Source of the DNA: Purpureocillium takamizusanense
Taxonomy: Eukaryota; Ascomycota; Sordariomycetes; Hypocreales; Ophiocordycipitaceae
DNA length: 64,000 nt
NCBI RefSeq assembly: GCF_022605165.1
Contig: NC_063068.1
Location: 992,001-1,056,000, forward strand
Direction: 5' to 3'
Both the position numbers and the translations under genes were made by a program. Shown piece by piece: positions 31,061 through 43,546 of the stretch (the stretch's first letter is position 1; each line of letters begins with the position of its first letter). Under the pieces are notes generated by a model. It ran no database searches. It was not told the DNA's origin and was given only the letters and a program-made list of their open reading frames with translations.

Positions 31061-32699
31061 ATGTCCTACTACGATAACCAGCAGTGGTCCGGTCCCGGCC
31101 AGAACAACTGGGAGCACCAGAGCGGCACCTCCACCCCTGTGCGCAGCGGTACGTCGCGCCGTTGCGTCGCTTCCCCGGATGGCAGCTGACCCTGAATATC
31201 CGCAGCCGGTGCGAGCGCTCCTCAGCCTCAGGACGAGTTCGCCTTCTCCTATCAGTTCGATGGTACGTCGACCCGAGTCCCGGATACATATCGCGCAGCC
31301 GATTGCTCCGGCGGCCGTCCTCGTGATGAGCACTTCGGCGCAGCCAAACGCTTTCCCTACCCGGCTATAAGCACGGACGATATATTCCCATCATTAAATC
31401 AGTGCTGACGCTTGCCGCAGAGGTCGACCGCGCCTTCGAGAACTTGTCCAAGTCCGGCAAGGGCTATGGCATGGGCGGACGTCGTGAGTTCCCGAAGACA
31501 GCCGACGTGCTTGCTGGAGCACGCCCCCAAGCCAACAGGCGTGGTGGTCTCGCACACGTTGTCAGGGCACCGACTAACCAGGCGGCCCCGCCTGCTATGC
31601 GAGTAGATTCTCGTGTCTCCCACGGCGGCGGTCCTCGCTCTCACCACATGAATGCGTTTGACGACGCCCGTGGGCCTCCAGGCCAGAATCTCCACAACTT
31701 CTACGCGACCCAGCGCCACCAGCCCTCTCGCGGCACCAACGAGGCAGAGCAGGTTATGCAGGTGAAGAGAAGGATGGCAGCCCAGCGGGAGCGAGAGCTG
31801 CGCAACCTCCACACGGAGCAGCAATACCAACGAAGTAGGCCACCCTCTGCAGTTTAGCATTCTTTTGCCTGGTCGCAAGGAAAGGATACCCCACGATAGA
31901 GAAGAAAAAGAAAAAGCCCCGGCCTTGGGCGGTTAAAGACGATGGCTATCAGCGAGCCTCCTCCTCCTCATGTTGTCCGTTGCCGACCCGCTTTGCCTTT
32001 GTCGGCAGCTGCTCGTTGGGCTACGGGTTCCCGCGCCGTCTCACATCATGTTGTTGAACTTGGGCTAACAGTTGTCTGCTCGTAGATGTCTTGACCGACG
32101 TGGCCCAGCAGACTGGCAAGCACATGTCTGAGGAAGAGACGCGCGAGCTCATCGCCCGCCAGCGCAGCGCCTTGTACGGCGAGGGCCCCTTTGCCGACAA
32201 GAGCGGCTATGTTGATGAGACGGGCAACATGCGACCTGGGGCTCCCGTCGCCAGCGGCCCAGCCAGCCTTCGTGGCCCGTCGCCCCTGACCTTCGACAAC
32301 ATTGGTCGAGCTCCGTCGGGCGCCGAGCTTCCCACGCCCGGCTCGGCGAGCGACCACGCGCAGAACAACCCCAGTCCGCGACCGCAGTCTACCACTAGCC
32401 CCCAGACGGCCGGCCCGACCAACAAGGCCTTTGAGAACGCTGTCGGGCCCCAGAGCCGCACGAGCAACTCCAGCCCCACGGGCGGATCTCCGCCTCGCGA
32501 CCTGGCCCCTGGCTCTAAGCCGGGCCAGGCGGCCGCCACTGTTGCACCCATCGGCACCAGGCCGTCAGGCACGCCATCGACGGGTGCCTCTGGGAAGCGC
32601 TCGACCACGCCCCTCACCTCGTCGGGCGGCTGGGGCCGCGGCAACGGCGTCTGGGGCCAGTCGTCGGGCATCGGGGCTCAGGCCAGCGTCTGGGGTTAG
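31061..32699 (+). CDS. Conserved-looking uncharacterised fungal protein with C-terminal VWG tail, 390 residues
   Basis: Exons 31061-31148, 31206-31262, 31421-31834 and 32086-32699. All introns are phase 1 with GTACGT, GTACGT and GTAGGC donors and CTGAC or CTAAC branch sites. Introns 2 (158 nt) and 3 (251 nt) are much longer than others in this window. The protein starts MSYYDNQQWSG, then DEFAFSYQFDEVDRAFENL, a charged helical stretch (KRRMAAQRERELRN), SEEETRELIARQRSALYG, a long Ser/Pro/Thr-rich region with APIGTRP, and ends GAQASVWG. From memory this order of blocks, including the terminal VWG, recurs in a conserved Pezizomycotina protein of unknown function; I cannot verify this. The tryptophan/glycine tail could be a protein-binding motif. 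Most of it looks disordered. Confidence 0.82.
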
Positions 32700-33836
32700 G
32701 GCGCCGTGACCAAACTGCGCCGCGCATTATGATGGGGGAGCGTTGAAGCTGTACGTGCCGTTTTGTGTGGGCTTGCATTGAAATGGCGCTAGGACTTCTG
32801 GTGTCGATGGGAAATTTGGGACAAAATCCGGATCAGCAGCGGTGCTGCCTCCTCGCTTGTTTGATTGTTTCTGGAAAGCTGGGTGTTCTCTGTGGGCGCG
32901 CGTTTTCATCGACAAGGACGGCATCCTTGGGGCATTTTCGGGCGACGGCGAGACCAAAAGGCCTGTGCTTTTGTTTTTTCTTCATATACCTAGGGCTTTT
33001 TTGTTCGGAAATTGGCAGGATTGGACCGGGAGTCTACGTCGACGTTGTGAGCCGGTCGGTTGACGTCTTCAGGCGCTATGTTGGCAGGGTCGGACGGAGT
33101 TGCATCACGGTCGCAACGCAGCGGGTATATCTTGGGGCGCGGCATGCGAATGACGGGAAGACGCTGGTGGGAGAACACTGGACGATGGGCCGCGAGAGCC
33201 ACTGAGGTGGAGGGAAAGACTGGGCAGATTTGATATTGCTACGGCCGAGCAGCATCAGCGTGCATCCTGGGAGCGACGCATTTTGTTCGTTGAGCCGTCT
33301 CTGCGGTACCACGGCCTCGACATCTAGCGAACGACGGGATCGGAACGCCTGGACCCAGCAGGCGACGACATCCGTTACCACAGCATGGCGATGGCTGGCG
33401 GCACCAATGCCGAAGACAAGAACGCAAAGTCCAGAGCGAACACGACTCGAATACAAAAAGAAGAAAAAACTGGGGAGCAACAAAACGGCCATGGGGAGTT
33501 TGTCTTTTCTTATTTCCTTTGTTTAGGGCGGCAGGGACGGGGTTCTTCTTTCTCTCTTCTCACCTGGGACTGCGACTGGAGGTGTTTTTGACTTTCGGGG
33601 GCTGCTAGGGGTATATAGGGAATGGAATAATGAGGGAGACTGATAGCTTGAGAGGCACTCGCAGGGCAGTATGATGAATGAGACTGTGGATGAGCCGCGG
33701 AGTCTACTGTGTTTTGTGTGCCTGCCCATTGCTATCCTTCTGGAGACGGGCGGCCACACTTTGCTGCGGAAGACGGTTCGGCATCGTACAGACATCACTT
33801 GCCCTCGTGCGGAGGGAGAGTGGATTGATTACACTG
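32700..33836. other. Intergenic region between convergent genes
   Basis: Holds the 3'UTRs of the flanking convergent genes. Open frames here are low quality and I see no repeats of note. Confidence 0.5.
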
Positions 33837-34087
33837 CTACATGAGCAAAAGCCGGGCCCCTTCATCGAGGTCCATGAGGTCGTCGGCCCTCAACGTCTTG
33901 CCGCCCCAAATGACGGTGCCTCGGCCGTCGACGGCGAAGGCGCCGCTCTCCTGCCACTTGTTTCCCATGACGGTCGAGGGCCCGTCTTGCTCGTCCTCGT
34001 CCTCGTCCTCGTACTCGGCCCCCTTGTCCCTCTTTGGCTGACGCTCTCCTCCACGGGCCGCTGGGTTCCATCGTTTGTTGTTCCTCT

Positions 34088-34119
<32 letters not shown>

Positions 34120-34997
34120 ACGTCGACGCCGGCTTCACGGGCAGGCTTCTGCTGCTGCTGTCGCGCGGACCGCGACGGCGACTGGGACTGGGACTGGGAC
34201 TGCACACCGCCACGACGCTGGATGGCCTCGGCGACGCGATCGGCGAGCCAGCCCTTTTCGCGCCAGGCCTGGGCCTGGGCGGCGGGGTGGAGGACGTGCC
34301 AGAGGCCGGCGACGCCGAGGCCCCAGGCGGCGTAGAGGGCGCGGTGCTCGTCGACGAGGACGCGCACGTTCCAGGCGCCGCCGAGGAGGTCGAGCCACTT
34401 TGCGGTGGCGGCGGGGGAGGCGTGCGAGACGGCGACGCAGGTGACGAGGCCGGCATGGCGGTTGGCGAGGGTGCGGAGGGCGAGGAAGGTCTTTTGCGCG
34501 ACTGGCGGGTTTGCACATATGTCAGTCAGTCAGTCAGTCGGTCAGCCTTATGTACATCATCCGCCTGTCTCTCTCTCTCTCCATTTTTTTCTGTCTGTGC
34601 TGTGTTTGTCTGTATGTGCCCCGGGCTGTGCACAGTGAAGGGGATGATGTCAAGGAAAGGAGGACGTACACGCGCAGCCCACGCAGCGTAGGAACACGAC
34701 GAGGACCCTCCTCCCGCCGCCGAGCTGCAGCCTCCCGTCGGGATCCCGCGGCGCCACGTCGCCGACACGGGGCACGCGGCCGAGCGGGACGGCGGCGGGC
34801 GGGGGGGACAACCAAGGCTGGGCCGTCAGCGGTAGGGACCGGACGGAGAGCCACGACGAGGAAGCCGCCCCCCGGCTCTTGTTGTCGTCATGGGTGGTGT
34901 CTTTGTCGTCCGAGGAGGAGGAGGAAGAGAAGTCGAGGGCGTTGCTGGGGAGGCCGAGCTTCTTGAGGGCGAGCTTGGTGCCGAGGCTGGAGAGCAT
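33837..34997 (-). CDS. Peroxiredoxin-like (AhpC/TSA-type) protein
   Basis: Exons 34997-34670 and 34501-33837, joined across a 168-nt intron (GTACGT..GCCAG), give 330 residues. The thioredoxin-fold start VVFLRCVGCAFAQKTF carries Cys105 and Cys108; Phe110 is split by the intron, and the joined sequence matches the AhpC-TSA_2 / PRXL2-type pattern. LVTCVAVSHASP, VLVDEHRALYAAWGLG, WHVLHP, and near the C-terminus GAFAVDGRGTVIWGGK follow, all typical of this group. A low-complexity insert (Gln/Ser repeats, ten glycines, Asp/Glu repeats) of about 100 residues interrupts the fold before the last strand. The predicted role is a thiol-dependent redox enzyme; activity and substrate are uncertain, as many members are uncharacterised. 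ATG 34997 was chosen as the first after a long leader. Confidence 0.82.
34523..34541. repeat. TCAG tetranucleotide repeat inside an intron
   Basis: Four TCAG/GACT units close to the acceptor of the peroxiredoxin-like gene's intron, with a CT run (34570-34581) further inside. Confidence 0.85.
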
Positions 34998-37900
34998 GTC
35001 GGTCTGCCCCTTGCAGGGGGCTCTGGGAGCCGAAGGAGTGGCGAGGCGTGGGGAGCTCGGGCTTGTGTGAGGTTGGAGAAGTGAGTGAGTATATATGTCG
35101 AATGAGGTGAGTAGAGGGCGAACGAAGGTGGGTGACTGTGTGAGCGATGACAGGGGGGGCCGGGGTGTGCGTGTGGGGGAGAGAAGAATGAGTGAGAGAG
35201 TGAGACAGGGAGAGAATGATGGTGGTGGACCAGGTTCACCCCGGCAGGACTTGATGTGCCGCCAACAGTGCAGCAGCAGCAATCAGATCTGTCAAGGAGG
35301 GTGAAGAAGAGAAAGAAGACAACGACGATGACGAAGAAGCGACATGAGAAGGGAACCCGCGTCAATGGCATTGGTGGGTCAAGAATGGCATATCGTCTCT
35401 TTCTTGCGTCATTTCCGTCGTCGCGCGACGGATGACACCGTGACTGTTTCGTAAGCGGTTTCGTGGATGGAGAGGGAGGACGGGCCGCCAGTCAGTCGGA
35501 ACCTCGTCGTGAGGGAACGCGAGGGGCGCACGCTGATCAGGGGATGATTTGTCTGCGTGGCGTTTCTCCATCAACACGTTTCTTGTTGAGGATCTACGAA
35601 GTAACTTAGATCCCGGCAGAGGCACGAACGATTGTGATGCGGAATCAATACAAGAGACTAATAAGTGCAATTCGGATGAAGGTGTCAATTCTTTGGAGGG
35701 GATATGTGTTTTTGCTCTTCAAGAACATAGAGAGACACGTGGGAGGAAAAGCACAGGAAGGCCACATTTATGTACATATTGCCTTGCCATTTCGTCCAGC
35801 GATGCTGGATGCGAGCCACCTACTAATGGCTCGGAACACTCACTGCTCACTCTCATCGCACGGACGTGCGAGACGAGTCAGGAACCACGCGGGATGGATG
35901 ATGCAGGGATCCATCCATCAAACATGACACACGTGCATATGCCACTGGCAAACTCGACGAGGGGACCAACTTTTTTGCATAGTAGTAATAATTTTTGGCA
36001 ACGGCGCAACCTCCATCGCAGATAGTATCTACTACATCCTACCGACGAAGCAAATACACTTGGACGCACCGCACCACGCGTGCTCCTGCCCACGCACCAC
36101 ACACACAACCTCATGCCGCACCGCCCTGGTGGAATGCAAACAAACCCCTGAACCGTCCCCCCCAGTTTTAGACCAGCTCCAAAGGAGGCAAAAAGTGGCG
36201 CCACGGGCAAGCAGGGGTTGAGAGCGGGCGGGTCGTCCCGATTGGCGCCGTGCTGGCGATGCGGGGGAAGCAGGAGGAGGAGGAGGTGCGGCAGCGATGA
36301 ACCTTCAAGGGCTTGAACGCATCCGGAACCGCGGTGCGGTTGTTCCGGCGTTCTGCAATGTTGCAGAGAAGCAATGAGTATCTATCTGGTGGGGTTTCAC
36401 AGTATACAGTATATAGTTACTACGTCGATTCGGCTGACTGTTTACGAGCCTTATTCATCCTCATCGCCCCATATCGTGGTGTTGGTTGCTGGGTTGTGTG
36501 GTCGTGACGCGGGCGACACTGATGGCAGCGGAAATGGGAACCTCGCGAGTTAGTATGATGGTGGCTGCGCATTTGACATGCTCTGTCTGCGCTGATCCCG
36601 ACGTGAAAGAGGGAGGACTAGTTAGTCCTTGCTGCGGGTTCCATGCTCTCCGAGATGAGTATCCGATCCTTTCCTTCCATCAATCAAGCATTAATTGCGG
36701 CAAACAGGTCCGTCAGACTCTTTATTTCGTCTCGTGCACGTATCATGTGTCTCTTATCCATGAGCGGAAAAGCACCTCCAAGCCACGACACACCGGTACC
36801 AGCAGCTGTACGAGGGCCCTGCCCAACTCCTCCGCCTCCAGGGGCTCTTGTTCGTGCGCATCGCCCCCGACATGCATGTTCGACATGGCCACCCGCTACC
36901 TACCTACTCACGCGAACCAAGACCATAGACAATGCGGACTATCTTCAGGGGGGGGGGGGTCTCTTTACGTGCCGTCAAACTAACGAATAATAGCAATCTT
37001 GGTACGGCATGTCTCAACGCCGACAAACTTGCAACTGGTCTGATCTGGCAGCGTCTGGCTTTGGGACTACATAAAAAGCAAGTCCGCCGCCAGTGCGTAC
37101 TCGGTTGACGGATCGTGCACGGTATCGAAGGACCGGTAAGCCCCATCGATGCCTCTTTATGCCGTGCTACCAATAGAAATGTGCTCACATTTGTCCGGGC
37201 TATTCGTCACTCGACTTCGCGTTGGATGGTCTCAAGGCATTGTTCGTGAATGTTGTCGTCACTGGGACGCCGCCGTTGGCTGTTGTTGAAAAGTCAACCC
37301 TCTCCCGGACAGGCTGTATGTATCCACCGCTCATGGAAAGTGGCGACACCAGTGCCTGTGTAGCAGCCCAGAGCCAAGGCTCGCGGTACTTATACTTTAT
37401 TCAAAAGCGCCTTCGGCGAGATTTGACGGGGTCTGCTGGACTGTTACGGTGGCGCCCGTGGTGACGGTGGGCCTCGCCTCAATCCTACTCTAAACGTTGG
37501 ATAGCAGAGTTACAAGCACACGGCGTTGATATTGCTTTGCCGACTTCTCTTCCCAACCACGACTGAGACGAGGCTCACTCATAGAACTCTCCGGGCTTCC
37601 GGCGGTAGTTTTCCGTGTTGGTCAGCGCGGCGAAGATCGACCATTTTAGTTACCTACGAGGCCGGCTTCCTTGGCATGACGGCTCCCCGTGCCATCATCG
37701 ATGGCAAATCTCGCACCCCTCGTGACGCTGCATTAGGACACTGCGGCCGGGACCCACGTCCCGCCGCCGGTCCCGTTGCGCATCTGGGCGTCGTGGCATG
37801 TCGGAAGCAACAGCACACACTAAGCGCTGACGACCGCGATGCCTCGCCTTGCAACGACGGAGATTTGGGGGGCTAGAAAGCGGACACCACGAGCGTTGGG

Positions 37901-38966
37901 GGCGGGCGTCACGAGCTCCATAAACTAACTGACTTCATTCTTTGGCCACGGGGGGGGGCATAAAGTATATCTATCGGAGACTGCCCAGAATGGAAGCCCC
38001 AATCCGCATGTGCATACTTCTACGGAGTACACCTCCCGGGGGTCGGAGCATTGACCCGTCCGGCGCTCTCTCTCTCTTTCTCTCCAGTGACGTGCGTCTC
38101 ATGCGCCTGACAGCTACGGCATGGAGGCGAGCGCAGGTACACGAAATAATAAGCGCCGGGGAGGCTGATGCCGGCTGTGCTGTTGGGTCAGCAGGCGGGC
38201 CGATTGACGCCCATTGGCATCGCCCTGTTATAAAGGGATGGATACGACCTGCTTCGTAACTATGTATGTATATATTTGGAGAACGGCATCATGTCTCCAC
38301 ACTCTCTGCTTCTGACGTTGAGTGGCAAGGCGTGGTGGCGGTCTTTGTTGCCTCGCACAACAGCAGTGCTTGGTTTGGCAATGAACACGAGGCATTGCGT
38401 AGAGAGAGAGGCTGACGAGCAATTTTGAGAAACGACACGATGGCTGCTTACTAGAGACGAGACGTCAGGGCTCCGAGCCTTGCATCCTCAGTCGGGCTCG
38501 ACACTCTCGGGCCGAAGCACGTGGAGCTTGCCACGACCTTGCATGATGCCCCCAAGCAAGCAAAAGCATCCATCCCATAATGCTGACCTGGGTCTTTCAT
38601 CAGCGCGTTCGCCCCGTGTCCGTCAAGGTACGGAAAACGAGTGTATCTGGTTTTGGCTGTACTGTGGCAGTCGTCACGTTCTACAAGGAAGGGATGCATC
38701 ATTGTTGCCATTGCCATCACAACCACCATCATGACTGAGGTGTTGGTTGGGTCTAGCTGGTTGATGTATGTGACGCGCGCCCTCAGCCGCATCTCGCACC
38801 GAAGCAACATCATCATCGGCCTGTGCGGCCCCGTCCCGTGCGAGGGGGAGCTTCATTCGCAACTGGACGCCGCCGCCCTGAGTTTGAATCGACCTACCCC
38901 CGCACCTGTCACATGCCTGTGCCAGCCCATCCCACGTCCTGTGATTCCCAGTGCAGAGCTCACGAC

Positions 38967-38988
38967 TGCTGACTGACTGACTGACTGA
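38967..38988. repeat. (GACT)n tetranucleotide repeat
   Basis: Five GACT units followed after a few bases by a C-run of about 20 bases broken by a single T. Confidence 0.85.
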
Positions 38989-41900
38989 CCGGAACGCCCC
39001 CCCCCCCCTCCCCCCCCTTTATTATATGTGTGACGGTGGGGGTGCAGATGCGCAATTGGGCTTCTGCTGCTCCTATATCCGTACGGGGGGTAACTACGGG
39101 AACAGCAGCACCGTAAAATAGGCAATATGGGCGAAACACGGCTACGTAAGTACGTACTGTAGATTGCCATGCTGCTGGGCGCGTGCGCGGGAACCGACAC
39201 CGTTGTGCGCAAGCGCCGTCGATGGAGAGAGATTGCGATCCGGGGAGATGATGGTACGTAGAGAGGGGGTGCCCAGACCCAGCGCGCCCTCTCATTTGCA
39301 GCCGCTGGAGAAATCAATCTAATTTCGAGATTGCCAGTTGCCAGGCCAGCCGGCGCCCCCTACTAATGCCATCGTGACCCGGGCAATGCAAGAGTCCTAC
39401 GAGAGACGGCGGCGGCGATTGAACGAGATTGCCATCCAGTTACCGTAATACAGTCCTCTGTAGTAGTCGTAGTAGTAGTCGTAGGAGTGCAGGCATGTAA
39501 GCTTGAATCGGGCAAATGTATGTACAACGCCCCCGTGTCTGTCGATGACAGCCGTGATCGTGTACTTTTTCTCGTACAGCTCCATACCTTACCTATCTGG
39601 GTACCTTTTTCTTCGTGTTACCTCACACGCCTGGGAACGACGCTGTGCTAATTCGGCCAGGTCCAGGAGCCCTCGCCTCGGAAGATGGGAGGGAGCCATG
39701 GCCACCATAATAGGGAGCCGTCCATAGCACCGGAATACGGGGTGTTCGAATGCCGATGATATCTAAGCCACCGTGCACACAAAGTTTCTTTTGGCCTTGA
39801 TGATGCATACGGCAAGGAGAGCTTTGCTGCGAGGGCGCATGGCTGGCTGGCCTGCCTACCTGTCCTGCTTCGGCGGACTGAACCGGCTGACTGTCAACGG
39901 GCACTTTTGGTCACGCTTCTGTGACCCGAGGGCGACGAAACGGCCCATTGCTGCAGAGCGAGATCCAACCACAGGCAGGTCAGGTCCCCTCGCCCGCTTG
40001 GTGTCTTGCTAAGTACCTGTAGGTTTGAGGCTATCGGGAGCTGACCCTATGGTTCATGCTGCCGCTCGGTGTGTCAAAGCACCGTGACATCCACCGCCCC
40101 CGCCCTTTCGTCTCAGGCGCATCGTCAGTCCAGTCAGTAACTTAGTTAGTGGTCGTGCGGGAAGGGCGCCCCCATACATATTATGTACATTGGAAGGGGC
40201 TCCAACCAGCCATCCATTCTTCGCTGGCGTCGCGCTCGAGCGCGCGCTTCATCAGCTGCAACGCCTAGCTGCCCGTGCAACAAGCGCGCGCGCCCCGGCT
40301 CGTTCCCAACAGCCAGCCCATTGATCCATGTGCCGGCCCCTCGCGTCAAAAAAGTCGGCCACCACCAGCCTCTCTCTTGTGGGCGCCCGCTGCGCCGGGA
40401 CACCAGCGTGATGATCCAGGTTGTTGGTGCTCAACCGCTGCCCAACGTACGCCACACCTTCAAGCCATCTCAACGCGCGCTTCCCTTTGCTATGGTTACC
40501 CATACTTTGTTGGCAAGGGCGTTTGCAGGTTCCATACTGCTACCTTATGTGGCCTCGCCTGGTCTGACTTATCCACGATTTGGCGGCGACAGCGTAACCA
40601 GCGGCGGCGGCGGCGATGGAAGATGGTATTGTACCTATGCGGATGCCTAAAGAGGCTGGTAGGTGGTTTGCAGTGCATTGTCATGATCGGACTTGCGGAT
40701 GTGCCGAGTATCGGAAGGCCTGCGTGTAACTTATTAATGCCCTACTGCACGCTCAGGCAGCCCGGACTGGCGAGGCGACTACCCGCCGCAGAGGACCTTC
40801 TGAGACCTGGAAGCCCTGGAGCCTCTGGCGTCGAGGGCCCGAAGGGGCTCATGGGGTGGTGACCCAGCGTCCATCCACCCACCGTACTAACTTAGTACTA
40901 ACCCTCCCGCATTGAAGCGTTAGTGCTCGCCATGGATGATGGATCTCCATGAGTGCCTGCACTGTGCACCGCGTCTCGCTTTCAGCACTACAGGTAATAA
41001 TATACGCGACTGTAGGTGCCTTCCAGGTTCCTTGCCTGAATTCGGACTCTTGCTGCACGACCTACTGTATGTACCTCATGCCATGTCATGCTGCCGTCCA
41101 TGCGAGCCACTTTTCAGCAAGGCACCCGCCCAATGCTCGCGCTGCCGAGGCGTCATTGGCCAACCCCAGAAATCTATCTGCTTGTTTGCGTGGCATCTCC
41201 ATCATCTGCCCTGCCCAACAATGCAAGCATGAGCCAAATCTACAATAACCCCTTCAAAGATTTCCGGGTCTGTCCCTGTCCCTGCCCTTGCCCCCTTTTT
41301 TGCTGCGTTAGTACCAAGGCACTGCCAGTACAATGGGGTCACCGTGGGCGCTGCTTTTAGGACCCGCCTTGTCAGCCGGTTCCTCTCGGGGCACACATAC
41401 TGTAATTTGGTAGTGCGAATTTGTACATTTGCGCGCTGTACCTTGGCCTAGGTCCCAGTGCTATCTCTCTCAATCTCTGTCTGCCTCTCCGGCTGCTTGC
41501 CAATTCCCGCCCTCTCATACTTTGTAGCGAAGAAAATACGGTGTGTTTCGAGACGCGCAGCACTGTAGCCACGGCCGTCGCTCGCGCTGCCGCTGCCGGG
41601 CCGTCGTCGAGACACCGAGCCGACAACGCAGGGCGGTGACCGAGGCGCCGCCCCGTCTGTCAACGTCAAGTCCCGCTCCCCCGAGACCTCTCCTCGCACA
41701 AGGCGTCGGCCAGGCTTCTGGCTATTTTTTTCCTTCTACGGGGGGCGCAGAGGGACACCGGCCGGCCATTTGGGGGCCTGTCCGCAGCACCTGGGTACCC
41801 TTCATAGGGGTTGCCCGAGGTGGCGGCCAAATTGGATGCAGGTGAAGATGCTCCTCAGCGCCCGACCGGCTGGTCCGACCGATGAGTCGTCGCCGAGGCG

Positions 41901-42983
41901 GACAAGCAAACACGTCCAGGAACCGACCGAGCTGCTGCACGAGGTGCATGACGGGGTGGTGAATGGCACTAGCATCCGGTACCTCGTGCTACCCAACTGC
42001 AGGGCTGCGCCGCAAGAAGAACCCATTGATGAGCACCGAGAATCGTAGTCGAATCAAGTACTGTAGGTACCTCCTTACCTGCATTGCTGGGGTGCGCCCA
42101 AGTTCTGCTAGGTAAGTCAAGTACCTTACTTACAGGTATTACAGTGCTTGCACGTTAGTGGTCAGGCTGACCCCTCAGTCACCACCGCCCAAGCGCTGAA
42201 GATAGCTGTAGCCGCTGAATGGCCGAGACGAGTCAAATGCGGGACCTTCAGCCTGCAGCCCGCTGTGCTCGGCTCGGCCACCCAACTCACTACAATTTTG
42301 CTGCGCACCTGCACGCCATCCGGGCTCAGCTCAGCGCGGTTTCGCTGTGCGTCGCTGGTTTGGGTGTTTCTAGGTTGACGGCAGCCAAAGACAAGCTGCA
42401 GTAACGGGACGGGCGGTCGGGCGGTCGGGCGTGCTGGCTGGGCCTCCCAGGCTCCCGTCCCCCCGTCCAGGTGAACTGGGCTGGCTGAGCCTCAGGTCTT
42501 GTCAGGGGCGACGGGGTTCACTGAGGGGTCCGAGGTACTTCCACGCTTCCATCACAGCCCACAATACCTCGTTCCTGATGCCCGGGGGAAGGGGACGTTG
42601 GTGAGGTGGGCTGGCCACCGCTGGGGGGTACCTAACAAGGTTGCTAGCCAGCTAGCGGATAGATGTATATACCTCCCTTAGGTTGGTTTAGTACCTTGGG
42701 CCTCTTGGGCCTCTGGCAGCCTGGGAGGTACCTGCCGTCATTCACCGGTGGGTGCGCCCTGGCGGCTGCCCGCCATCCTGCCCACTGCACCCACCATGCG
42801 CACCACACAATGGGCGGGTAGGAGGTGTACCTGCTCTGGCTTGGACTCGGAGAGCAGCCGCAAAGTACCTGCCTTCTCCGGGCCAGCCTCCACCATCCAA
42901 TGCTGAGGTGCCCTCCACCCTCCTGATCGGACTTGGCCTGGCCTGGATGTAGTCGACGATTGCCCTCCTTGCCTCGCACCTCT

Positions 42984-42998
42984 CGAGTCGAGTCGAGC
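42984..42998. repeat. GAGTC pentamer tract
   Basis: Three CGAGT/GAGTC units. The reverse complement of the same pentamer is repeated 500 bases downstream (43483-43546). Confidence 0.7.
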
Positions 42999-43482
42999 CT
43001 AGCTGGCTAGCAGTACCCTTCCTTGGGCTGGCCCGGCCTGCCTTGCCATTTCTCCTCCCCTCGAACAACGGCCCGTCGTGTCTTCGCGCGCACCACTCAG
43101 CTTCCCCATTCATCCTGCAACCCACCCCCTTCCCGCAGGCACCTGGTGGCACGGCACTTGAAGCGCTCGCCCTTTCAGCACCTGGCCCTGCCTGCCTGCC
43201 TGCCTGCCTGTCTCCCCCCATCCCGACATCATATCACGCATCGCATCCCGTCCCTTGTCGTGCCGTCGCCACCTTCACCGTCCACGGCCCATCGTCGTCT
43301 GCCGCACCGCACCGCACCGCACCGCGCCCCGTGCCGACACAAACAGGAGGGTCTTCGGCGTTGGAGCCCGTTTGCTGCTGGTCTCCCCCCAGCCGTCGAC
43401 TGCCGTCGTCTTCACGGGCCTCCCTCAACTGGGCGTCGCAGCTGCCCGTGGTCCGCCACACGGCCCTGACCTTCCGTCTTGA

Positions 43483-43546
43483 CACGACTCGACTCCAACT
43501 CGACTCGACTCGATCCGAATCCCCTTCGATTCGACTCGACAGCCCG
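43483..43546. repeat. GACTC pentamer repeat, interrupted
   Basis: Several GACTC units (CGACTCGACTC blocks) separated by short diverged stretches, in the inferred upstream/leader region of the Cid13-like gene. It is in opposite orientation to the 42984-42998 tract. Confidence 0.75.

Noticed and set aside
33678..34691. A 337-codon plus-strand frame over the peroxiredoxin-like gene
   Set aside because: Antisense of the second exon and intron; low-complexity and without domains.
41770..42048. A 92-codon plus-strand frame in the 9 kb gene-free stretch with fairly protein-like C-terminal half
   Set aside because: No recognisable family, no convincing promoter or splice partner, and an equally long minus-strand frame covers the same bases.
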